A stretch of DNA of 64,000 nucleotides, from positions 3,916,501-3,980,500 of the forward strand of contig OX387610.1 in assembly GCA_947568835.1 (NCBI GenBank), in the 5' to 3' direction. The DNA is from Protonemura montana (lineage: Eukaryota > Arthropoda > Insecta > Plecoptera > Nemouridae). The notes beneath the pieces are model-generated. The model was given only the letters and a program-made list of their open reading frames with translations. It did no database searches and was not told where the DNA came from. Both the position numbers and the translations under genes were made by a program. Each line of letters begins with the position of its first letter. The first letter of the stretch is position 1. Below, in pieces: positions 1-10,105 of the stretch.

Positions 1-85
1 CTCCATGGCTACCAAACGTTGAATCTAACATTGAACCTCCTATGCTAAGCCATGATATACCCGTGGTAACATAAGATTGCCTCTA
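1..85 (-). repeat. Partial copy of a dispersed ~114-bp repeat
   Basis: The first 85 bases match units found in tandem at 56160-56440 (same orientation) and at 63401-63650 (opposite orientation); a shorter piece lies at about 42970-43060. Shared landmarks are a stretch around 'gaacctcctatgcta' and 'gtaacataagat'. The window edge cuts this copy. Strand is assigned relative to the 63.4-kb array. Confidence 0.8.
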
Positions 86-1464
86 CCACCGTCGACACCA
101 CCCATAACTCTGATGAATCTACGAAAAACACGCACGAAAAGCTAAAAATTCCAGAGAACAAAATTCTAAATCAAAAAAATGTGTTTCTCTTTTCATTGAA
201 AAATCGCGACACCACATAACTTCCTTGTTTGCTTGTATATATATATCTATTCTTTCACAACATTAAGTTAGAAACTTTGTAGTATGCATTATGATGTCTC
301 CCCAGGCAAAAGCAAGTTTGTTGTCCTTTTTAAAATCGCATAACTCATCCGAAACTGGTCGATCGTTGCGTAGGTGGACGCCATTATGTGACGCCATCTT
401 GAAAGTAGGTCGGTTTCCGCGCGAAACACTCGCACGGTTTGCAGCTCAAGTTCACGGCCCCACAGAGACGACACCGGCGTAACAACTTCGCAGCGTCATT
501 TCATTCACTACGGCAGGGAACCGGAACCGGAATTGATTAATGGGAGATTTTTACAAATAGGGATGTTATACAACGTTGGAATACTACAGGACCATTTCCG
601 TTTCCAAAACAAGAAAATGTCTAAACGCTTTAATTCCTGGTTTAAATATTGATCGCCTTAAGATAATTGGTGAAAAAGTCGTATTTACCCCTTTGGTGTC
701 GTAGCTTTACTGACAGAATATAAATCTACCTTAACTTTTCGCTTTGAATTTAGTATCTCACCAAGTTATTTCTTTTAGAAAACACAAACAGAAATAAAAA
801 AAAAGTAAATCAAACAAACATTTCTCTCAGACAAAGCGAGTGAAAGTGTTGCCTGCCAAAAGCAAGAATTTAAAGCAAAAAAAAATATATACGATCTCGA
901 AATGCCAAGGGAAATCCTTTCAAGATCAGCTGGGCGAAATGTTCCTGAATACATGAGTTTTTGTTGTCTCGCTAGCGCACGTGAGAGTGGTCGTTATGAC
1001 TCGACCGGTGGTCTTTCATTCCTATTTTTAAAAGTGCACCGTGTCAACTAACGCGCTGCAATATTAATTAAATTAATAAGAAAGATGTTCCTAGTTTTTG
1101 TGTTTGCTCTAACGGTTGTTTGACTTCATTTAATGTACCTACTCACGTTCTAAAAGCACTTAGTACTGGTAGGAATCATGGTCTCTCTCAATTGAAATGT
1201 TGACAATTGCACTGCTTGACCAAACAGAAGAGATGTAAAAAAGAGTGAAAGTTTTAAGACATGTTCAATTTACTGGCTAGACAACAACAAAAAAAACCCT
1301 GCACATAACCAACGAAAAAAGCTTCGGACCATCCCAACAAACTACAAAAGTGATTACAGTTTTCACTCGAAATTGACGTTCGATTCGCGCGATTTTAGGT
1401 CTTCGAGTCAAGCTGGCCAACTGAAAACAGTAAAAAAAACACTCAAATCATAATTGTTAATATA
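86..1464. other. Upstream flank of the chitinase gene, no gene confirmed
   Basis: AT-rich sequence without a convincing exon. A 12-codon ORF at 1085-1123 (+) starts with Met and is very hydrophobic (MFLVFVFALTVV), like a signal peptide. It could be the missing first chitinase exon if spliced at the GT after codon 10 or 11 to the alternative acceptor just before 2514, which keeps phase 0. Both candidate donors (gttgtt, gtttga) are weak, so this is only a suggestion. Confidence 0.2.
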
Positions 1465-2345
1465 GGGGGCTGGATTGTAGCAATGCAGGGGACAGTCCTT
1501 GTGCTGGTATCTTCTCTCACGGGCTAGACTGTAGCAATGCAGGGGACAGTCTCTGTGCTGGTATCTTCTCTCACGGGCTAGACTGTAGCAATGCAGGGAC
1601 AGTCCTTGTGCTGGTATCTTCTCTCACGGGCTAGACTGTATCAATGCAGGGGACAGTCCTTGTGCTGGTATCTTCTCTCACGGGCTAGACTCTAGCAATG
1701 CAGGGGACAGTCCTTGTGCTGGTATCTTCTCTCACGGGCCTGACTGTAGCAATGCAGGGGACAGTCCTTGTGCTGGTATCTTCTCTCACGGGCCTGACTG
1801 TAGCAATGCAGGGGACAGTCCTTGTGCTGGTATCTTCTCTCACGGGCTGGATTGTATCACTGCAGGGGACAGTCCTTGTGCTGGTATCTTCTCTCACGGG
1901 CTAGACTGTAGCAATGCAGGGGACAGTCTCTGTGCTGGTATCTTCTCTCACGGGCTAGACTGTAGCAATGCAGGGGACAGTCCTTGTGCTGGTATCTTCT
2001 CTCACGGGCTAGACTGTAGCAATGCAGGGACAGTCCTTGTGCTGGTATCTTCTCTCACGGGCTAGACTGTATCAATGCAGGGGACAGTCCTTGTGCTGGT
2101 ATCTTCTCTCACGGGCTAGACTCTAGCAATGCAGGGGACAGTCCTTGTGCTGGTATCTTCTCTCACGGGCCTGACTGTAGCAATGCAGGGGACAGTCCTT
2201 GTGCTGGTATCTTCTCTCACGGGCCTGACTGTAGCAATGCTTGGGACAGTCCCTGTGTTGGTATCTTCTCTCACGGGCTAGACTGTAGCAATGCAGGGAC
2301 AGTCCTTGTGCTGGTATCTTCTCTCACGGGCTAGACTGCAGCAAT
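1465..2345. repeat. 54-bp minisatellite, about 16 units
   Basis: A 54-bp unit containing 'gcaatgcaggggacagtcc' and 'tggtatcttctctcacggg' is repeated about 16 times, with two or three 53-bp units lacking one G. Variant units recur in the same order: a 'tctctg' unit, the 53-bp unit, a 'tatcaatg' unit, a 'ctctag' unit and two 'ctgact' units appear first from about 1525 and again from about 1903. This indicates duplication of a 7-8-unit block. Because 54 is a multiple of three, both strands carry spurious open frames here. Confidence 0.97.
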
Positions 2346-2499
2346 GTAGAGCAATACATAATACCTTCTATCACTGCATTAAGAACCAGATCAAAGATAG
2401 CCTCATATGCCTTTGAAAACACAATGCACCAAAAGTTAGGTTTCAAGTTGTCCTCTCTCAAGGAGCCCCCTTTCAAGTGGTTCCTCTTCTTGTCCACAG

Positions 2500-5400
2500 C
2501 ACGCGCCCCCCAGGTGTTCTGCTACATGACTCGCTGGTCGCAGAAGAGGCCGGGCTCCGGCAAGTTCACTCCCGACAACGTGGACCCCTCGCTGTGCACG
2601 CACGTCATCTACGCATTCGCCACACTCAAGGTACGCATCACACATTTTGATTGATTTCTTGTGTTTAACGACGCACTGTTTTCACGACTGGCCATGTGGT
2701 ACTGGTTTAATGGCGTCGGTGAATGAATGGATGATGATGAGAGATAAGCCTAGCCTAGAAGGGAGAAGGGAAAACCTGGTGCTGACACTTCTCCTGCTCA
2801 TGTCAAAGAGCACCAACGGGACCACCGGCTTAACGTGCCTTCCGAAGGACGGTACAACGCGAACAACAGGATTCCTTCACAAATCCATGCTATCGACAGG
2901 TTGATTAGCAAGGCGAGTGAAGTAACAGTACTAACCTTCAACCCTCCAACCTCTCTCCCGAACAGAACTGGTCATGTGTATGATGGTCACCCATCCAATA
3001 CCTGACCCAGCGCAGTGTTGCTTAACTTTCATCCCTCCAACCTCTCTCCCGAACAGAACTGGTCATGTGTATGATGGTCACCCATCCAATACCTGACCCA
3101 GCGCAGTGTTGCTTAACTTGCATCCCTCCAACCTCTCTCCCAAACAGAACTAGTCATGTTTATGATGGTCACCCATCCAATACCTGACCCAGCGAAGTGT
3201 TGCTTGACTTCGGTTTTACAGTATACCTATTACACCCAACTCTGGCTTTACTCAAAGCCCGAAGCATGTACGTCGCCTTCAACCTCTCGTGTTCTCGCAG
3301 GACCACCGCCTGGCCCCAGCTGACGAAGACGACCTTGACATGTACGAGAAAGTGGTAGCTCTGCGCGAGAAGAACGCCAACCTGCAGGTGTTGCTGGCCA
3401 TCGGGGGCTGGGCCTTCGGCTCGACACCCTTCAAGGAGCTCACCTCCAACACGTTCCGCATGAACACGTTCGTCTACGAGGCTATCGAGCTGCTGAGAGA
3501 GTACAAGTTTAACGGGCTGGATGTCGACTGGGAGTACCCGAGGTAAGCGCCATGGAGACTCTGATGATTGATTTAACATGTTTTGAAAACCTGGATAACC
3601 TGGATAGTGGTTGTCATAGTGTGACTTCGAAGCCAAGATCGCCATCTTGAGAGTCCCTGATTTTTAGTTATCTCATTAAGTCTGTTCTTTTTTAAGTGTT
3701 TTCATGAGTAGTTTTTGTGGTTTTCGTAGTTTTTACCACTTTAATGGTCAAAATTGTTTGAAAACTTAGTTTAAAAACTCTTTAATTAGCATTGAAATCA
3801 TTGGATTTCTCCTCAGATTTATGGACTCAAGCTGAATCAGCAGGTTATTTGAGATCAGCTGGTTGGATCCTATGCTCTATCCAGGTTATTTGAGATCAGC
3901 TGGCTGGATCCTATGCTCTATCCAGGTTATTTGAGATCAGCTGGTTGGATCCTATGCTCTATCCAGGTTATTTGAGATCAGCTGGCTGGATCCTATGCTC
4001 TATCCAGGTTATTTGAGATCAGCTGGCTGGATCCTATGCTCTATCCAGGTTATTTGAGATGAGCAGGCTGGATCCTGTGCTCTAACCAGGTTATTTGAGA
4101 TCAGCTGGCTGGATCCTATGCTCTATTCAGTTTATTTAAAATCAGCTGGCTGGTAGTTTAAAAAGTGAACCACCATTAATCTAGGTACAAATATCAAACA
4201 GAGATAAGCACAGAGTAAAAATATTGACAACTTAAAAAAAAACTCGTTTGATGTGACAGATCAGTGCCTTCTTGAATTAATAACAGATTTCAATGAGAAT
4301 GTCTGTCTTTTCGCTGACACGTTGACAATTTATCCAACAGAGGCGCTGACGACCGCGCTGCGTACGTGAACCTGCTGAAGGAGTTGCGTGTGGCATTCGA
4401 GGGCGAGGCCAAGAGCTCTGGACAACCTAGGCTGCTGCTGACAGCCGCCGTGCCTGCCAGCTTCGAGGCCATCGCCGCAGGGTAGGTCCCAGTCAGACTC
4501 AAGGATGAGTGGTTTAACGACGTGCTGTTTTGATAACGGATCATGAGGCACTGGTCTAATTGCGTCGGCGAAAGAGTGGACGATGATGAACATAACCTAG
4601 CCTAGAAGGGTGGAGGGAATTTCAAAGCTAGCACGTAGCCTACTCCTGTCAAAAACTTAGGGGGCCACCGACTTAACGTCCCTTCCGGATGGGCGGTATA
4701 ACTCAAACAACAGGATTCTTCCACAAACCCATGCTGACAAGAAGTTAATAAGCAAGATGAGTAAAGTTGCTGTACTAACTTTCATCCCTCCAACCTCTCT
4801 CCCAAATAGAACTGGTCATGTGTATGATGGTCACCCATCCAATACCTGATCCAGCGCAGTGTTGCTTAACTTTCATCCCTCCAACCTCTCTCCCGAACAG
4901 AACTAGTCATGTGTACGATGGTCACCCATCCAATACCTGATCCAGCGCAGTGTTGCTTAACTTTCATCCCTCCAACCTCTCTCCCGAACAGAACTGGTCA
5001 TGTGTATGATGGTCACCCATATAATACCTGACTCAGCGCAGTGCTGCTTAAATTCGGTGATCTCACAAGGACCGGTGTTTCCAACACGCCAAACTGTATC
5101 TACATGCCAAACTCCATCTGTTTGTCCCTTCGTCTACTATGACCAATGACCAATAACAACACCAATATTACCCAACACCACCACAAACTAACACCGGCGT
5201 TGTTTCTATCTCAATCGTTTACTGATGCCATTGCCAGGTCTTGACCTCCTCGTCTTCTCCTGTTATCCAGGTACGACGTTCCTGAGATCTCCAAATACCT
5301 GGACTTTATCAACGTGATGACCTACGACTTCCACGGCCAGTGGGAACGCCAGGTGGGACACAATGCACCACTTTTCCCGCTGGAGAGTGCCACTAGCTAC

Positions 5401-7635
5401 CAGAAGAAGCTCACTGTGGTAAGTGTCATTGAGGCTGAGACATAAAGATTAGAGCTCATGTTTTTACTACTTTATCACTGAGTAAGTGTTGCTTAAAGGT
5501 GATCGGCTATTTTAACTGGCCAGTTAATACTGTATTGGCATTTTTTGCTTTTTTAGCTTTGATCTATGCAATGGATCGGTTTCACATTTAATCATCCCAA
5601 AAAATAGCTACGCTCATCTTACAGCGCGACTCACGTTATGTTCGCGACGACCTTATATCGTGCATTTGTATTTGCTTTTACATCCAGTATTTGGTCTTAT
5701 AAAAAAAACACATTATCATAGAGCTTGAAAGTTTGTCAGGGTGATAAGAAACTCATTCAATTTTCCTAAAAAAAAAATAATAATAAATAATAAATAGCAG
5801 TAACACATATTCCTTTCTATTTCTTCATGTAGCAGACGCATCTAAAATTGCATTTTTCCCTCTTTGTTGACTCGTCCAAGCTGAAAAAGCAAAGGAGGAT
5901 AAGGAAAAAATTATAAAAAGGTATTGTCAAACGTACCCCCGGCCAGCTTCTAATCCCCCAATTCTTTCCTCGCAGGACTTCAGCGCCCGCGAATGGGTGA
6001 AACAAGGAGCGCCCAAAGAGAAGCTCATGATCGGTATGCCCACCTACGGTCGCTCGTTCACACTCGTCGACCCCGTCAAGTTTGACATCGGAGCCCCCGC
6101 ATCGGGAGGCGGCACGGCCGGCAAGTACACCGCCGAGGCTGGTTTCATGAGCTACTACGAGGTCTGCGATTTCCTGCACGCCGACAACACCACGCTGGTC
6201 TGGGACAATGAGCAACAGGTGCCGTTCGCGTACCGCAAAGACCAGTGGGTCGGCTTCGACGATGAGAGGAGTCTGAAGACCAAGGTGGGTTACATGAGGA
6301 ATGCCGCGAGCTGGTTTTGGGCCAACATATATTGTGAATTGATATATAGTGTTTAACGACGCACTGTTTTGACAACGGGCTACTGGTCTAACGACGTCGG
6401 TGAATAAGTGGATGAGAATAAACCTCATCTAGACTAGAAGGGAGGGGAAATCCAGTGCCGGCACGTAGCCTTCTCATGTCGAAGACCAAGGGGACCGCCA
6501 GCTAAACGTCCCTTCCGAAGGACGGTACAACTCGAACAGCAGGATTCCTTCACAAATCCATGCTGTCGAGAAATTGATAAGGACGTCGAGTGAAGTTGTT
6601 GTACTTACTTTCATCGCTCCTACCGTCATATTTGGACCAAATCTAATGGCGTTTTGAGAAAGAAATTACAGTAAATTTCATAACGCTATCAATAGTGGCA
6701 ATCCTGTCTATGGCCACCCACAAAGCGCGAAGTCCCTAGTTCTGACCCTGTCTCGTACCCCGGCAGATGTCGTGGCTGAAGGAGGAGGGCTTCGGTGGCA
6801 TCATGATCTGGTCGGTGGACATGGACGACTTCAAGGGATCCTGCGGCACCGGCAAGTACCCGCTGATGAACGCGATGCGCCAGGAACTCGACGGCTACTC
6901 GGTCAAGTTGCAGTACGACGGACCTTACGAGTCGTCGCGACCCGTCAACAGCCAGTACACCACCAAGGACCGTGAGTATATCTCTTAAAAGTTGGCCCAC
7001 AAATCTATCTACCAAGGTCTTGCGATTGCTGGTTATAGCGTTGGAGGATGAGCGTTAAATACAGATAAACAAGCTCAAGAAAAGCGTAAAAACTGAAAAA
7101 ATCCACAAAGAAAACAAGCAAAAATTTGGGGATCTATCATTTTCGGGTATGGTACATCTCAATGCGGTCAACATATTTGCAAAATTGAATTAGGTTTGAC
7201 TACGTATTTTGGCATCTAATTAATTTTCAAATTTAGCAAAAAATTATTGTAAAAATCCAATTGAAAAAAAATATCTCCATAGATATCTGGCTAATATTTT
7301 TCAAAAACTTAGCAGAACAAACTTAAGAGATTGCAGAACTGTCCAACTGTCAAAGTTTCTGTACAATAATTCTGTCTCAAGCCCACTAAGAAACTAACCC
7401 GCCGCCGTGTCTTTCCGCAGCCAACGTGGTGGTCTGCGAAGAGGAAGACGGTCACATCTCGTACCACCCCGACAAGGCCGACTGCTTCATGTACTACATG
7501 TGTGAGGGAGAACGCAAGCATCACATGCCGTGCCCGGCCAAGCTCGTCTTCAATCCCAACGAAAACGTGTGCGACTGGGCGGAGAACGTGGAGGGGTGCA
7601 CGCAGCACACTGCTAAACCCCCTACCACCAGATAG
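2500..7635 (+). CDS. GH18 chitinase with C-terminal chitin-binding (CBM14) domain
   Basis: Family 18 endochitinase, predicted to be secreted and to cleave beta-1,4-GlcNAc chains. Exons: 2500-2630, 3301-3542, 4341-4481, 5271-5418, 5976-6284, 6767-6971, 7421-7635; all introns are GT-AG and phases join without error, giving 463 visible residues. The N-terminal block '[18 protein letters not shown]' is typical of the family. The catalytic motif reads [10 protein letters not shown] (exon 2): the catalytic Glu and the two inner Asp are kept, but the outer Asp of DxxDxDxE is Asn. MTYDFHG (exon 4) and the [13 protein letters not shown] block (exon 6) follow. The last exon is a peritrophin-A type domain with six Cys and stop TAG. 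A signal peptide is expected but its exon is not confirmed. The exon starting at 2500 begins in codon position 2; an alternative acceptor lies at 2513. Introns hold SINEs and a minisatellite. Confidence 0.95.
2648..3225 (-). mobile_element. 5S-rRNA-derived SINE with tripled head
   Basis: In chitinase intron 1. The element's 3' end lies at low coordinates ('gtttaacgacgcactgtttt'). Moving toward the head come the 'ccttccgaaggac' core and then three tandem 91-bp head units starting near 2939, 3030 and 3121. Each unit contains the reverse complement of the 5S box C region (ggatgggtgacc). The outermost 5S part is truncated. Confidence 0.85.
3589..3790. repeat. Dispersed repeat (family R1) copy
   Basis: Contains 'aacctggatagtggttg', 'gccaagatcgccatcttga' and 'gagtccctgattttt', shared with copies at 24895-25090, 31264-31450 and (opposite strand) 60760-60945. 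It has no coding capacity and looks like a non-autonomous element in an intron. Confidence 0.75.
3841..4150. repeat. 41-bp minisatellite, about 7 units
   Basis: The unit starts 'caggttatttgagatcagct' and includes a 'ggatcc' site; period 41 bp (3841, 3882 and so on). The same unit occurs in reverse orientation at 21433-21645 in ZNF598. Its core (gatctcaaataacctggata) is also the terminal part of family R1. It lies in chitinase intron 2. Confidence 0.95.
4508..5092 (-). mobile_element. 5S-rRNA-derived SINE with tripled head
   Basis: In chitinase intron 3. It has the same architecture as the 2.6-kb copy: 3' tail ('gtttaacgacg'), core with 'cccttccggatgggcgg', and three tandem head units (near 4780, 4872, 4963). 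It ends in the most complete 5S-like head, whose reverse complement reads 'ggtccttgtgagatcaccga'. Among copies in the window, this one best shows the 5S relationship. Confidence 0.88.
6345..6625 (-). mobile_element. 5S-derived SINE, head truncated
   Basis: Tail 'gtgtttaacgacgcactg' and core 'cccttccgaaggacggtac' are present, but the 5S head is lost. It lies in chitinase intron 5. Confidence 0.85.
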
Positions 7636-10105
7636 GGGTGCAGATAGATTGACTGTGCGTCGAATGCGAGAGAGGAAGAATGTTCAGTAGGTAATGCCTA
7701 CAATTGACATAGCAATAAGCACTAGCATTTAACGGTCACCGGGCATCTTGAGATTCGAATCTGGCGCTAAACAAATAGGGCTTTGGCTCAGTTGTCACTT
7801 GTGTTTTCAGTAGCGCTCATTTTAGGTTATATTGAAGTATCCACAAAATTCTTTGATTTTACTAGTTGACTAATTTCACAAAGGAGCCAGAAGTACCAAG
7901 GAGTCAGGTAGCAATGGTTGTATGATTCCTAAATTATAAGATCCTTGTGCTTGTGCGTGTGCCCTTTGCTATGTCAATTGTGGATTGACCTACGACGCGG
8001 GCAGTGCTATAAGTATCGAAACAGTTTGCTGTTTGCTGCGTTTTCCGCCATTTTGAAATGTGTGCCTTATTTTAAACAATCTTGAATTTCATGAAAACTT
8101 GGTTACGAAACAACTTCAGTAATTGGCGAAGCTTTTCTATGGATCATGTAACTTTTTCGCTAACGAACGTTATCTTGGTATATTCCATAAAAGAGATAAC
8201 GTTTGTGATCTCCAACAAAAATGTAAAATAATCGATATCCAGGTTAAAAATTCTATAAGAAGATACCAGAGCTATGTAGATCTCTAGAGTCCTATCTTGC
8301 AAGCGAGATAAGAAACAAAATTTAGTCCTGAATACAACTTAAAAATCTCTTTGATAAATTTTCGAAGAGTCATCTCAGCTTGTCACTGTTATCAAAAACA
8401 ACGAATCGTTTTTGGCTCGGTTCGTTCTCCATCCGCTCTGCAGTGGTATTTTCAAGATGGCGGAAGGCACAGCTGATTTCGCTTCGTTTCTTGTCTAAAG
8501 CCAGCTGGTCGAAGACTTTTCCCCAGTTCAGAGTTTCCCCTGACCACGTTTCCGTCCGGGCTGTTGTCCGTTATATGATCTGACTACACGGTCTTACCAA
8601 GAAGCCGTTTGCTACTCCGCTTTGAGGGCGACTGTCGCCAAGTTTCTCTTAAATAAGTCTGGCAGTCAAGACTCCAGAAGAACGGTCACACAACATCGGT
8701 TGGCAAAGCAAACATCTTGCCCGCGTTGTTTCAAACAAAGATTCCCTTCGACTTAAAGTAACCCGCGCTCGGAATATCAGGATTATTTTCGAAACACAAC
8801 TAGATCCCTGTAAATATTTCTGACACATTTGGGCGATTTTTTTTTTAAATTCAAGTTGACGCTTTCAACGCTGCTGGCCACGGAATGTTCACGGTCAGCC
8901 TTTTTTGAAGGTCAAACGTGCGCATGGCGCGGTGAGCTCATCTGATTGGTGGACCAGGAACAAGTGGGTGTGGCTTGCTGAATAACTGGCACTTGTTTAT
9001 GGGACTAAAGTCTTATGGACTGGCATAGTTAACAAAAAAATGTTTTTTTTATGTTAATATTTGTTTTGCAAACAATTTAATTTGGATGGGATTGATTGTA
9101 TTGGGTTGATATCATTTTTTTGCGCTGGTCGATTTAAAAGTGAATCAACACCAATTTTTTGAATGGAATTGGGTTATTTCAGGCTCAACCATTATTTGAG
9201 AAAAAATTCAGCAGCGTCGATTTCATTTACCAAACAACGACCTTCAAAGATATCTAAAATCTGAATGAAACTTGGCGTTTTTTGGCACAGCCCTGGAGGA
9301 GACGTTGGTGACCCATGTTGTAGCACGTTGGAGGGAGTGTTAGTAGGTAAGATTATTTTTGTAATACAAATTTTAATTTATAGGTTTGCCACCGCTGTTT
9401 AATATTTACACTCAATTAATGGAGCTTTTGTTAGTATTTTTTTTTTTTTAAATAAAAATGGATATGCGTGAGAATTCGAGGAAAAATTTGATAACAACTA
9501 CCGTTCAAACTTTTTTTTTTCAATTTAACACCGATTGGCGCAAAGTGTGTTCATTTTAAGAGCCACCAGTTAACATGGCCGACCACTTAGGCGTAAAGCG
9601 ACGGTAATCTTTATTCTCTTATGAGTTAACGGTGCAGGAAAACCATCATATCGTCCATTTTAGTAAACATGTGGCTCTTTTCAGAGAAACACTACACATG
9701 TGTTGGTTTTTGCTGTAAATTTTTTGCACTTTAAGTCGAGCGTTTGATGTCTCTTTAAATTGCGGGTGAATTCCAACCATGACAAACGATAAAAAATAAT
9801 GCCGATTAACGTGGCATTTTATCAAACATCTTGCAATTTGGTAACTTCACCATGAAGACAATTCTTTAACTCGAATTATTAAAAATGTACATAATAATTT
9901 TAGTTATTATATGTAAGTATTGAAATAAAAATGTAAAAAGCGAATATTTGTGAACTGGGTTTTTTATTTCGAAAAATATCTCACCGTCTTTTGCTCGATT
10001 ATTTTGCAAAAATCTTTAAAAGTCGTTGGTATTTTGGTCCGCATAAGCCTCAATTCGAACTAACTGATCAAGCTATTTCATGGTAATTCCAGTTCATCAC
10101 GTAGA
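7636..10105. other. Intergenic region between convergent chitinase and hemopexin genes
   Basis: No supported exon. The stretch near 8455 has a short ATG frame (14 codons) only. AT-rich, with poly-T runs; I see no dispersed-repeat match inside the window. Confidence 0.5.
9963..9968 (-). terminator. Poly(A) signal candidate, hemopexin-like gene
   Basis: AATAAA on the minus strand, 138 nt downstream of the stop codon of the hemopexin-like gene. Confidence 0.5.

Noticed and set aside
1685..1904. Repeat ORFs on both strands
   Set aside because: The 54-bp minisatellite unit is a multiple of three, so open frames are automatic.
2939..3215. A functional 5S rRNA gene cluster
   Set aside because: Only the middle 5S region is recognisable, the 5S ends are missing, and units are joined to a SINE body; not intact 5S genes.
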